A stretch of DNA of 64,000 nucleotides, taken from the NCBI GenBank assembly GCA_020736575.1, contig JAGPYM010000035.1, forward strand, positions 186,001 through 250,000, written 5' to 3'. This document shows, one piece after another, positions 43,139 to 53,931 of this stretch. Position numbers and translations under genes: made by a program. This stretch comes from Thelonectria olida (taxonomy: Eukaryota > Ascomycota > Sordariomycetes > Hypocreales > Nectriaceae). The notes below the pieces were generated by a model. The model made no database searches. It had not been told where the DNA came from and saw only the letters and a list, made by a program, of their open reading frames with translations. Positions within the stretch are counted from its first letter, which is position 1. Every line of letters begins with the position of its first letter.

Positions 43139-44772
43139 TGAGAGGAAGACGTTTGGTAGGTGCTTTTTGTTATTTGACGCGTGTGTGATATGTGGTGTGA
43201 AGGTGAATAGATTGATGGAAGACCAATCTTGGGCAAGCTGCCGACATGGAACTTAAATAAATGGACGACCATGAGAGAAGGGGGCAAGAGAAAACAACTC
43301 CAAGAATGACGGGAGCCAGCAACATACACGGGAACGTTTTTCCATTTCTGCAGGAGGCCTACCAGTGAATCAACCTTGCGTGATCCGGACGTACCAAGAT
43401 GCGGCCAGCCGTGCGACCAACAAACGCAACAATGGCAATAACCATTGTCATAGTGAGGGGCTCACAAGGCGCAGCTTCAAAGAGCCATGCTGGATCTTGC
43501 AAGTGATTATCCAAGCGACAGACGGTTTACATGGCGAGGCTGCGAATGTGGCCGAATGTCAAAGCACTCCAAACCTGCATATACACTATCGTCAAGCTGC
43601 AGAACGAGCGACATTGGCAAATGAAAGGTAAACACAGAAAGGAATCAAAGGGGACAGCAGAAGTAATTTCTTCATAGATGCCTAATTAATTGACGTCAAT
43701 CCCAGTCCCATCGCTGTCTATCAGCCACTTGTTGGCCTGACTCAAGGCCCGCACAGCCGCTTCCCCATCGACAACCAACAAACCTGAGGGCGCAGCGAAG
43801 GAGAATATGTAAAAGGTTGCATAGGCCACAATGAATTCACTGTGACTAGGTATAGAAAATGCATGTTCCTTGATTGGTTCCCATCTCCAGTAACTTGACC
43901 AAGTAACTACCGCGTCATTGACGTGTGTCACAAGACCAGCAGAAGACCAATTTCAGCTCCATCTAGAAACAGAACCAGTCACCGCCTCATTCCCATTGGA
44001 TGAATGCCTACTGACGGTCCGACGGATGGCTTGGCTATTTCATGCGGAACACGACTCGACGTGTGTGAGGCCAACTGCCTAATGTACCTATATATAGCTC
44101 GGCACCTCAATGGGTCAATAAGGACAATGGGCTGCGTTCAACCATCACCATCGGTCATCTGCTGACCCGTTCGACGGCCAATGTCAGGGAAATGCTCCCG
44201 TTTTGCACTGGCCCTGACAAGTGCCGAGCAAGGTGCATGTAAGAGCAGCCCCCCGCCGGTAGGCACTGAAGCAGTCCAACTGCCGTTAAACCATCTTGAG
44301 GTTGGCACGACCTCAGCCGCAAGCCACAACAAGGAGTGGCCTCGTTACACCAGCCAACCAGAACCTCCAAAGCCGTCCACCCACTTGGAAACAAATTTAC
44401 CAAGCCACCCCATTTGACCGTTGAGCCAATGCCTAGGGAGACCGGCCCCGTCTCGTGAAAGAAGCATATTTTTAGGGCTACACTAGCTGACGCGCCGGAG
44501 ACGTGTCGTGGCTCCTTGGTGTCCTTTTTCTTCGTCTTGGCGGTTTGTGTTAATGAAGGACTTTGTGGCTGCTTCATAGCGGCTGCCTAATAAGGGAGGG
44601 CGTTGGGGACAGTGAGGTATTATAAGATGATGGCCTATCCGTGGCATGGAGGGCGTACGATTCCCACCAATATGGATTTCGTTTCGGCATCGTAGACTTC
44701 ATAACCGGCACCCATCTTCATCTCACGCATTTCCTCACTCTTTTGAGCCGCTAGGCATTCTAACTTTTCACG
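43139..44772. other. intergenic, 1.6 kb, possible decayed exon
   Basis: A minus-strand frame at 43931-43686 has some protein character (WSSYWRWEPIKEHAFSIPSHSEFIVAY) but lacks an ATG, and no upstream exon was found. Frames at 43365-43631 and 44155-44577 look non-coding. The part just before 44773 is the promoter of the secreted protein gene, with TATTATAAGATG at 44619-44630. Confidence 0.35.
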
Positions 44773-46041
44773 ATGCTCAATCCGACCCATCTCCTCCTGA
44801 CCCTCTGGGCCTTTGCCAGCCATGTCCTCTCATCGCCAGCGCCGGCACCCGCCCCGTCTCTTCCCGTCTTCGAGTTTGATCCTGCGAAACGGGCCAGCCA
44901 GGCATTCAAATGTCCCCTATGGAAAGGCCCTCTTCCAGACAGCGCCCAAGACCTCGCCGGCAGCACGTGCAGCAACACTTTGACAAGGACATTCACACAT
45001 GGCTCCATCACCACCCGCCTCTACCAAGTGCCCGGTTCGTGGCAGCAGAACGAGCGCTACAGTGAGATCGTCAACGGCGTCGCGGATGGCATCAAAAAGG
45101 GCCTCCCCAAGTTTGGGACGCTCGCAGGTCCGCTGACCATCAACATCGGCTTCGTGTCGGGTGTGCTTGGAGACCTTGTGCAGGTTGACGACGATAATTC
45201 TGGCACCAAGAACCCGTGCTATATCATCATCGACTTCCCGCCGAGCTGGGTCAAATATCCTTTGGTTGCGATCCAGAAAGACGTCATCAAGGGCATGTAC
45301 CAGTGTGTCGAGCAGTTCCACCGACCGACTGTTACGACCTGGACTGATGGCAATGAGTGGTGGCGACGAGGCATCGCGCGTTACTTCGATGGCCTTAGCT
45401 ACCCCGCGACCTCTGCCATCTTGAACCGCGGTCTGTACCCAGAGGAATACCAACACGGGATCCCGTTCTACCAAAACAGCGATGCCACTGCCCTCTTCTT
45501 CCACTTTGCCGACGGTCTCGCTGGCTGGACTCCCACCGATGTTCACAACTGGATGAAGACACACGCCAACAAGGCGACATACGATCAGGAACGCACATCG
45601 CTGTCGACCGATACAAAGATCACATCATCACTATTTCACCGCTTCATCCTCGCTTGCAAGGACAAGACGATCAAGTACCCGAACGGACAGAAGATTACCT
45701 ATACACTGTCAGGCCCTCCCGAGAGGGTCTACTCCGTCGTCAACCTCTCTCGCACTGGCAGCGAATACAGCAAGACCGTTGCGATTAGCGCCTGGAAGGG
45801 TGCTACGCACGTGTTTCCTATCAAGGCTGGCCAGACGATGCGGTTGTCGATGGAGGTCAAAGCCGGGATCGAATGGAGCATTCGCAAGGTTGGAACGACG
45901 GCTTGGAAGAGTGGGGATCGAACCAGATCGGTGACTATCTCAGCTGCTGGGAGCGATACCAAGTATGAGATTGCAGTGAGCTCGACGAGAGATGATGCTG
46001 GCTCGGGACTGAGCAAGGTCAAGATGACCAGGACGGCATGA
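44773..46041 (+). CDS. secreted protein with degenerate gluzincin-like (HExxH) region
   Basis: Single exon, 422 aa. The N-terminus is a signal peptide (HLLLTLWAFASHVLSS) followed by a Pro/Ala stretch. Residues 170-207 resemble the zinc site of gluzincin metallopeptidases: a helix ending MYQCVEQFH, then 13 residues later WWRRGIARYFDG. Against HExxH...WxxEGxAxYF, the first His is replaced by Val179, the general base Glu180 and second His183 are kept, and the third ligand Glu is replaced by Arg199. So it is probably an inactive, peptidase-like fold. The C-terminal 120 residues are beta-rich and may bind ligand or carbohydrate. Secretion suggests a role at the wall or in the medium. It is tail-to-tail with the NTM1 gene, 91 bp apart. 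The peptidase relation is my inference from motif shape. Confidence 0.75.
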   Translation: MLNPTHLLLTLWAFASHVLSSPAPAPAPSLPVFEFDPAKRASQAFKCPLWKGPLPDSAQDLAGSTCSNTLTRTFTHGSITTRLYQVPGSWQQNERYSEIVNGVADGIKKGLPKFGTLAGPLTINIGFVSGVLGDLVQVDDDNSGTKNPCYIIIDFPPSWVKYPLVAIQKDVIKGMYQCVEQFHRPTVTTWTDGNEWWRRGIARYFDGLSYPATSAILNRGLYPEEYQHGIPFYQNSDATALFFHFADGLAGWTPTDVHNWMKTHANKATYDQERTSLSTDTKITSSLFHRFILACKDKTIKYPNGQKITYTLSGPPERVYSVVNLSRTGSEYSKTVAISAWKGATHVFPIKAGQTMRLSMEVKAGIEWSIRKVGTTAWKSGDRTRSVTISAAGSDTKYEIAVSSTRDDAGSGLSKVKMTRTA

Positions 46042-46132
46042 TCTGGGGAGGAATTTGAGACGAAACGGGGTGAAGGAATGCGGTACACATTGCACTACAT
46101 GTATTCAACCGTTTATTCAGAATGTCAGTAGT

Positions 46133-46921
46133 CTATGGTTTCAAAGCATACATCATGACAGGATAAAGCGGTCTGCCATCGATCAAGGGGAAGCCGTGCT
46201 GAAGGTCCTTTCTCACCAATCGCAGTCCAGCTTGCTCGAACAATGCCTCGAACTTCTCGCCCTCCCTGCATCGCGTTAGTCCTCACTCTGAATGCCCGGG
46301 TCAGACTCACCTCGTGACACTGCTATCCTCCTCGTCAAACACGTCCTCTCCAACCGTGCCGATATTTTCCTTAAAACCTATCAGACCATCTGGGTGTAGA
46401 GCCGCCTTGCACCTCTTCAAGAACTCGAGCAGGAGATTGTCAGGCAGGTACATGGCACACCATTGCACCCAGATCAAGTCGTATTGAACGCCCTCTGCAG
46501 GTTGCCAGCCTTCGAGGCCGACGTTGTAGACATTGCCCACGCCGGGTTTGTCTCCCAGCGCGGCAGTAAACTTGGAAATGGGTTCGATGACATCGACGCG
46601 CTCGGCCATTGGCAGTAGTAGACCTTCCGTGACGCGTCCGATGCTGCGCATGTGTTTGGTTAGCAGTGCTCGAGGGTAGTTTTGAAGCGATGCGCACCCG
46701 GCTCCTCCCTCGAGGGCTCTCGAGACCTTCTTCCGCCCACTCTTGATTCCGTAGCCAAGTCTTGCCAAAAAGGTGCGCGACCCTTGTAAGTCGATGCGCG
46801 ACAGCGAGGGCTGGCCGCCAAGCATGCCGCTCACCGACGCCTCGACGCCCTCCCAGTATTTCTTGCCGTCATCTAGCACGATGAGGGAGTCGGCTTTGGC
46901 TGTGGCTGGTGAGGTAACCAT
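46133..46921 (-). CDS. alpha-N-terminal protein methyltransferase (NTM1 family)
   Basis: Exons 46921-46698, 46643-46311 and 46265-46133 join in frame to 229 aa. NTM1 enzymes transfer methyl groups from S-adenosylmethionine to the alpha-amino group of proteins starting X-Pro-Lys/Arg; in yeast the targets are ribosomal proteins. Family features: YWEGVEASVSGMLGG near the N-terminus, IDLQGSRTFL, the SAM motif EGGAGIGRVTEGLLL created across intron 1, VDVIEPISKF, DLIWVQWCAMYL, GLIGFKENI, and DSSVTR just before the last intron. The 3' exon supplies FEQAGLRLVRKDLQHGFP. The ATG at 46921 (MVTSPATAKADS) was chosen because it gives the normal family start; the open frame further upstream to 47365 has no family match. 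Housekeeping gene, cytosolic. Confidence 0.93.
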
Positions 46922-47748
46922 AGCGATAAAAGGCGACTGGAATGCAAGGCTTAGATCGGTTTTAAGGCGGACAATGACAGACCCTTCCTCGATGTCTTCT
47001 TTTCTTCTGGTGTTGTGAAATATCGCGCATAATTTTCTCGCTTTTATCCATCCCCAGTAGGTGCCAATTAAAAGACCGCGGAAGCCCCGGGCCCACAACT
47101 TGAACATTTCTCGCAGAAGCACTGTAACTTTAGACTCCTTCCCGTCCCTCCCCCGGTAGCTTAAGGGACCAGGTACAAAAGAGTATTTGTGCTGGAATTT
47201 CCTCTTCCAGTAAAACATGTTCCTACATGTACACATGTACACTAGCTGCAATGGGACCATACTCCACTGCGGCTCGAATTGCCTTTTCGCTCGAGACAGC
47301 AAGATATCTTCAAAGCCAGGCTGATGGCAAGTTTCAGTAACAAACTGATCGAACTTTATTCCCACCTTGTAGCGCTAACTCACCCAGCCAGGAGAGGAAG
47401 ACCAGGGCATCGTGGATACGAGAATAGACAATCAAGACAACACAACGGGAGTAGAAGGACGGCCATACTGTTATTGGAGAGAATGTAGTACGGAACATCG
47501 CGCTTCAGAAAGGGCCTGCATCCATTACAATGGACCATACAATTGGTCACAAGGTGAAAACTCTGCGGAGTAAGCCTTCATGTTGCTCATCAAACCTTGC
47601 TGAGGGCCTCCAAGATAAGCCTTGTCATAAGATGTGCCTCCACCCCGTGGCTTTTTCTTCTCGTCAGGATATTTTTTTTTACCTACCTGGGTAGCCGTGT
47701 GTCGCCGCCTCCTCCTCCTCACTACTTACACATACATTAATATCAACC
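46922..47748. promoter_or_regulatory. divergent upstream region of NTM1 and F-box genes
   Basis: 827 bp between divergent start codons. A minus frame runs through it from 47365 without family support. Near 47680 there are poly-T and CTCCTCCTCCTC tracts just before the F-box ATG. Confidence 0.4.
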
Positions 47749-49327
47749 ATGCCCATAATCAACACATCTTGGACTCGCCTACCCCCCCAGATCCGACGTC
47801 ACATTCTCGACTTCTTGCTTTGCGATGGGTGCGGTTTAGCCAGGCTAGCTACCGTCTCGCGAGAGTGGTACGCAGTCATCGAGCCATACAACTTTGCCAG
47901 GATCAGCCTGACGCCCCTGCGTCTGTGTCATTCTGGACCTATTCTGCATCGAAAAAGGGATGTTATCAAATACATATGGTTCCGCTTGGAATTGCAGCAG
48001 TATGACTGCACTAAATGCGCGCCCGATCACCAAAGTCTATGGGGACTGAATGACGGGGACAATATGCTTATCACGAAGGCTTTCCAGAGCCTGTTTTTGA
48101 CCCTTAGCCAGTGGAAACCTAACGGCAGTTTGATGCTCGATATTAGTATTTACTCGCTCAGTGACTCCCAGCACTGGTTCAAGTACCTCGACTTCAGACC
48201 TGATATCCCTCCCAGCGAGTCTTCTTTTCCGCCTTGGCACGGTCAGCCGTCGGCATGGACCCCGACTGATGACCCGACCCACGGCTGGGTTGCCGGCCGC
48301 CAGGAAACTGCCCCAAACTGGTTCGCTATCGAGAAAGTGTTTGACGAGATTATGTGCGAAGGGCCATTTGATGAAGAGGAGCCGGAGATGCAATGGTGGC
48401 AGGGGCTGCCGTCAGTGCCTGCGATCACGGGCATTCTCCTTCGCCAGCAAACTCGCCGGCGATGGAAGCCAACCGCCCTCGCGAACATGCTCACCCGTTT
48501 CCCTAACCTGGAGGAGATTTGGTACGAGCCTTGGAGAGAGTGGCAAGGGATGGAGCGATTTACAGACAAACGTGAGTGTGCGGCCACCAGGTCAACTGCT
48601 ATTGACCCTCCCACTAACCGTCCTCCTTCTCACAGGTTACCAGACGCTTATCGAGTCGCTCACCCGGGGAAAACTGCGACGACTGGTTGTCTTCGAAAAC
48701 TTCAACCAAGCCTACCCCGGCAAGTTTTTCGAGTGCCATCCTATCCGGGTGCCGAGCCCTGTTGTGAGCCGGGAGCTTGCAAGAGCCAGCCTGCAGCTTG
48801 AAATTCTGTCTGCCTCGTTCATGGTCGAAGCTCGGTACTTCTTCAAGCAGACTCGGCAATCATCCTGGACGTGGCAGAATCTGACGGCGCTGGCACTGAC
48901 CTCGAGGCTGCTGGCTCCCGGTGCGAGCGCCACTGATATTGACGATATGCTACTGGACGCCGCCGTGGCCGCCTTGAACATGCCTAAGCTCGAAACCATG
49001 GAAATCTGGAACGGCAGAGAGGGCTTAGCGATGCTCTTCCGCTACAAAATTGGTCGAAACGGGCAGTCACCTATAATCACTTTGCGGGGGACATTCGAAC
49101 TGGCTCTCAGACCTGCTGTTGCTCGGGCTTGGGATGCAGTTGCGCTCCAACATGGCCACGGCAAGGTCGTGATCAAGAGCAGCTCGATTGATGTCGACAG
49201 CATTGGATCCCACGGCGATGCAATCTGCCATCTGGGGCTCTCCACGCAGGTTATCAGACCTGTCTCGCTTCAACAGATCCTCAAAGAGCACCAGGTCCGG
49301 GCAGGAGTGTTCAATGGACAGGTGTAA
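47749..49327 (+). CDS. F-box-like protein with DUF6546-type C-terminus
   Basis: Exons 47749-48571 and 48636-49327 join in frame over a 64-nt intron (GTGAGT...CACAG) to 504 aa. The N-terminus (WTRLPPQIRRHILDFLL...LATVSREWYAVIEPYNF) fits an F-box, the motif that docks substrate receptors to SCF ubiquitin ligases through Skp1. The remainder has the DUF6546 texture, with WYEPWREWQGMERFTDKRYQTLIESL around the splice point and WTWQNLTALALTSRLL; these suggest a leucine-rich, solenoid-like substrate region. Large families of such genes occur in Pezizomycotina. Substrate unknown; the ubiquitin link is inferred from the F-box alone. It converges on the HET gene, 185 bp away. Confidence 0.85.
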
Positions 49328-49512
49328 TTATTGGTCTTTGACAAGGGAGTCACGGAGGACCAGCCAGAACAAGTCAAGCACGCAAAAGGGAAGGGACGTC
49401 GCAGTAAGACGGCCCAAAATGAAATTTGTAAGGAAGTAAACAGCCTTGGAAATAGGTACGGTAGCAAAATGGAATATTATGCAAGCAATGGATGGACCGA
49501 AGGGTCCGATTC

Positions 49513-51945
49513 TCAACCTAGCACCAGCGATACATCAGCTTTTTTCACTGCTTCCCAAGCACTCCTTTGGACTCTGCCAACTCCTCTACGATACGCAACT
49601 CCATCATCCCAGCTAACCCAAAGCACATTCATAAACGACCAAGTTTCCTCCTCAACTGGTTGCGGATCGGGAAAGTTCAATCCGCGCGATACAGCGACGA
49701 CCTCACAACACATCCCGTTCTCCTCGTCGAGAATCTCTTCAAGATCAGACGGCAAATCAACACAGAGTTCGCCCACTTCTTCCCCTTTGTCGTCTCTGAA
49801 TACAGCTGTGACCCCAAGCGCTATCCCAAACATGGGCACCACGTAATCGCCTGGCCCCCTGTACGACGCCGCTCTTGAAAGCGTTGTGTTGTACCGCGGT
49901 CGAGCTGCCGTAAAGCATGCTTTCTGTGTCTCAGCGCAGAGATATCGGCTGTATGATAGGTGTGGCCGCTGATCTTGTTCTTTTGGCACGGCTCCGAGAG
50001 GGACCGGATGCCAGAACTTGAGAGTTGGGCAAGATTCGTGCTCATAGTAGTAGGTCGTCTGGAGCTGCTCGTAGGACACCTTGCAGTCTGGATCCTCACA
50101 TCTCTTATCGAAGTCTTCCCACAGCTTGAGAGTTGACGCGATCCTCTCCTTTTCGGCGCCTGGGTCTTCCAGCTTGAATGTCCAACCATCTGGGAGGTCG
50201 CTTTGTTTGCCCATGTACAGGCCCTTGTATTCGTGCCATTCATTCTGGAAAGGCAACAGGCGTGGTGGACCATCTTTCGTGTCTCGGGTATACCATGTCA
50301 GTATTGGGATGGCCTGGAATGGTTCCCAGTGAGCTCTCCCCCATTTGAAAGGCGGGTTCTTTATATAGCAGGCTGTCGTCCAGGCCAGCGAATGGAGATA
50401 ACCCTGCCAACCCTCCCATGTCCAAGTCGGGGCAGCAGTCTCGTCATCAGTTGGAGGTAGTCGACGTCTAACGTGATTTCTTGATCGCCACAAAAGACTG
50501 AGGTCGAAGAAAGACACGGGTAGGCCGTGGATGAACCCTCGGGGGAAAGCCTGTTCCATGGCCGAAAACGCGCTCGCAAATGCCGACGTTACATCTCGGT
50601 CGAATGAAAGATATCGTCTGTTGTAGTTTGCAATGAGATTACACAAAACGGATATGTCCGGGACGTTCAGAGATATGTCGAATGGGGAAAAGTTACTAAC
50701 AAGCTCACCACCACCGATTTTCAGGTGTTTAGAACTGAGGTTATGGGGTGAAAGGACATCCTCATAGTAAGTGTTTGCACGACAAATCCAGCGAACAGAG
50801 TTCTCAAAGAAGACGAGTTTTCTTCTCGAGAATATTTGCTCCTGCATCGTCCAGCCGCGAGTTGCCCACTGAGACTGGCTGAGAAGATCGGTTTGTCTGA
50901 TTGAGACGGTCAAGTTGGGCTCCAATTCGAGAACAGGGCCCAGGTCTCTTGGTCCGGACACGTCTCTAAGTCCGCACAGCCCGGAGGTTGCGTCAAATCC
51001 TTTAGCAACTACAATTGTTAGGGTTGCGTTTTCGTAGATCTGGGACATTTGACCAATGTGTCGGTCAAGGGAACTCTCGTCATCTTGGGGGATGCATAGA
51101 GAGTCGACCCAAAGAAACTGCTCACCCAGCATGGGAACGAGCTTGATGGAATGCCAAATGGTCGCCGCAATTTCATCCTGAAGTCGATCGAAGATCCCTT
51201 CCTCTTGCAAGATCGGCAAGCTTTTTCTCTCCGTCATGAGCGTAGCAGTCTGTCCCCATACGTAGCTGAGAGCCACATACTCTGCATTCTTGGGGGCTGG
51301 AACCAAGCACATCTTTTCGCAGTCTATCAAGAATGCGAAAGGCTCTTGCAATCTCAGGAGGGTCTCGGAGCACTTGTCTCCATGGTGGGCTGTGCAATCG
51401 GCCTTCCACTGGCGTACCAAAGCAGGATCAATGTATTCACGATCCAAGACCCGGCCCAGTCCTACGCCAGGCACTTGAGGCAGGGCAAAAGAGTCGTTGA
51501 CGACGAATTCTGCCGGGGAAGAATACCAGGTCTCATCTTCTCTCGAAGTTCCGACTAGGAGGCTCACTCGACCTTCAAAAAAGTCCAAGGACATTCCAGT
51601 CAAGCCCTCCCGATCGCTCGTTGTGAGACATGCGGCCAGGATAGGCTGGTGCTTGGTACACGAAGAGACGCCGAAAATCTCTTCGGTGCTGCCCAGTTTC
51701 CATTGTCGAGGTTTCTCGGAAGTTACAGCAACTGGATCTGCAGGGTTCGCATCGTTCAAATTCTTGACGTATGTGGCGGCGTCGTGAAAGGCCTTGCAGA
51801 CGCCACATGGTGGAGTGTCGTTCCGATGGAGGTGTTCAGAGGCGCCCATATTCACTTGGATGGATGTCCAGCGCCCGACTCGACGACAAATTCTCGATAT
51901 GAACATTGGAGCATCGACCAAGTTACATGAGTGATTTAGACACAT
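49513..51945 (-). CDS. HET-domain protein
   Basis: Single long frame, 810 aa from the ATG at 51945. In-frame ATGs at 51906 and 51849 give 797 and 778 aa and could be the true start; the last (MGASEHLHRND) lies just before a Cys-containing segment. HET motifs are complete: EYVALSYVWGQ, then FLWVDSLCIPQDDESSLDRHIGQMSQIYENATLTIVVA, GPRDLG and WATRGWTMQEQIFSRRKLVFF. The C-terminal 400 residues include a WTWEGWQGYLH segment common in long HET proteins. HET proteins mediate heterokaryon incompatibility and other cell-death responses. The frame is intact, in contrast to the HET gene at 40.7 kb. No introns are evident. It is tail-to-tail with the F-box gene. Confidence 0.9.
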   Translation of the reverse strand: MCLNHSCNLVDAPMFISRICRRVGRWTSIQVNMGASEHLHRNDTPPCGVCKAFHDAATYVKNLNDANPADPVAVTSEKPRQWKLGSTEEIFGVSSCTKHQPILAACLTTSDREGLTGMSLDFFEGRVSLLVGTSREDETWYSSPAEFVVNDSFALPQVPGVGLGRVLDREYIDPALVRQWKADCTAHHGDKCSETLLRLQEPFAFLIDCEKMCLVPAPKNAEYVALSYVWGQTATLMTERKSLPILQEEGIFDRLQDEIAATIWHSIKLVPMLGEQFLWVDSLCIPQDDESSLDRHIGQMSQIYENATLTIVVAKGFDATSGLCGLRDVSGPRDLGPVLELEPNLTVSIRQTDLLSQSQWATRGWTMQEQIFSRRKLVFFENSVRWICRANTYYEDVLSPHNLSSKHLKIGGGELVSNFSPFDISLNVPDISVLCNLIANYNRRYLSFDRDVTSAFASAFSAMEQAFPRGFIHGLPVSFFDLSLLWRSRNHVRRRLPPTDDETAAPTWTWEGWQGYLHSLAWTTACYIKNPPFKWGRAHWEPFQAIPILTWYTRDTKDGPPRLLPFQNEWHEYKGLYMGKQSDLPDGWTFKLEDPGAEKERIASTLKLWEDFDKRCEDPDCKVSYEQLQTTYYYEHESCPTLKFWHPVPLGAVPKEQDQRPHLSYSRYLCAETQKACFTAARPRYNTTLSRAASYRGPGDYVVPMFGIALGVTAVFRDDKGEEVGELCVDLPSDLEEILDEENGMCCEVVAVSRGLNFPDPQPVEEETWSFMNVLWVSWDDGVAYRRGVGRVQRSAWEAVKKADVSLVLG

Positions 51946-53931
51946 GAGAATAAGCAGGGGTCATGTGATTTCGGTTTATTGAAGATTATGACCGGGCCTT
52001 TGAACACGCAGATCAGAGCGCTTAAAATGATCTGAATATTAGAATGAAGTGGTAACCTCGAGAATATAGCTGTCTCTTGGCGGTGCAACAATAATGTTAT
52101 CTGCCGTTACGAGCTGGAACAGAAGTTCAACGACATTGAGCTAGAAATGGCATTTCTCTAATTAATCGACACGCACTGTATATGAACTCGTGGGAAAAAG
52201 ATACATTAGATAGCAACTGAACTTATACTGAGAAGAAGACCCCCGTCCTTAATAGACCACAACTGTGGCGGGTGGGCGGAGCTCGAGGAGTCACAGTGAA
52301 GAGCATCGCTCACTCGGTGGCTTCCCTACTATCTGGAGCGACGCTATCGTCGTGGCCTGGCGTGGCGCCAAACTGAGGGTTACAATGGGGAGACAATCCG
52401 CCCAGAGCAAAAGGATAAGGAGGTTAGGTTCCTCCCAGAACTGGCGAGAGCAATATTGAAAACGAAAAACACGGGGGGCTTCAATCTGTGGCTAGATTGA
52501 CTCGGATTTTAAGGCAACAGAATGTAACGATGGAATTGAATACACCACCGCCCTCCAGAGGCTCATTATCTGTCTTTTATCCTCTTTCCCGTTCGCAGTT
52601 GATATATCATCGTCCAGAAACAGTTTCAATTATGAACTACCTACCCGAAGAAGCGAAAGACTGGACATTCTAAGAAGCCTGAGGGGCGCAAAGTTGCTTA
52701 AGCTTCGTGACCTATCGCGGGCCGTGGATGATACGACGCAACCTCCAATAAGCCTTCACAGCATGAAAAGAAGCCTGGGCACGATTGTGCCTGGCACCAG
52801 TTGGAGGGCCAGGGCTTGACACGAAACTTAAACCGGGGTCAGCGAATCAAGCGGTAGGTAACTAAACCTCCACGGAACGACTGTTCCCGGTTCGGTACGG
52901 CCGGCGCGGTGCGTGCCGGTGCCGCCATGGTCGTGCTTTGACTTTGGACACCGGAGAATTGCACAAGAGGGGCGAACCCGGTTACTTGCCTCTCTCGTTC
53001 TGTGTTGGTGTCAATGCCCCTCAATGGTACGCATCGAATGGCCTTTGCAGACGCGCCGTAAACTTACGGAACACCTGCATGCGAATACGGCAGGTCTCAT
53101 GTGCGGCTGCCGCGGAAGAACAACATCAAACAGGGGGTAGTGGGATGCAGAATGTATGTAGACGCTCAAATAAGGCTTATCGGCGGCCCCTAGAGCGGGA
53201 ATGTTTCCTAAAACCAGTCTTCAAGGGACAGCCAATTCCTATCAGCGCACTGGGCCATTCTCCAGACCCCAATCAGTCCGCCCGTCAAGATGCAATCCAT
53301 CCTTTCGTCCCCTTGTCTTCCCTCGCCGTATTCACAACCGTGCCTCGGCCCAAACACATCCTCTAAGGGCCGTGTCGTAACAGCTGAAACCGAAGCTGTA
53401 AAGGGTTGGCGGGTGCAATTGAAATGGCATTATGGGAGACCAGAGGCTACCTTTCGACGGTTTCAACAGAGAGCAGGCGTAAATTCGTCCAGTCGCTTAT
53501 CCACAGGTCAAGACGATTGACACTCTTTCTCCTCTCGTCGACACTCGACACGTCACCGAGGCATTGGCCCACTACAAATCGACATTTACCCCCTTTACCC
53601 GCTCCCTGTTGGTCGTATGTTGGTCAGGGGTTAGGTTACCGTGGGGACTTTGCCCACACGGCACGAGCATTTGGGTTGTCTGTTGGTTGTTAACAGTGCA
53701 ATCACTTTACATCCGGAGCATTTTCTCTTTTGATCCACAAGAACCCCCATCTGATGTGGAAAGCATTTTTATTTTCTCACCAAGAGGGGCTTGACATCTT
53801 CCTGTTTGATCTTCCGGACCCGTCACCCGTGCTCTAGGCGATCGGGAAGCATTGACAAGATTCAAGGTTGAAACCTGGACCAGATCGCCAATTCGTCAAC
53901 TTAGCTCGTGGGTGAGAAGCTAGTCGGAGTC
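51946..53931. other. 2-kb gene-free stretch
   Basis: Only short overlapping frames occur, none with a recognisable domain (the longest is 142 codons at 52938-53366). The right half from about 53800 is the promoter of the methyltransferase gene. No transposon ends or terminal repeats were recognised. Confidence 0.4.

Noticed and set aside
44155..44577. 140-codon minus frame upstream of the secreted protein gene
   Set aside because: No domain, no homology-like texture, and it lies within the expected promoter region.
46922..47365. N-terminal extension of the NTM1 frame
   Set aside because: The family starts close to the ATG at 46921; the upstream sequence has no likeness to NTM1 and sits in the divergent promoter.
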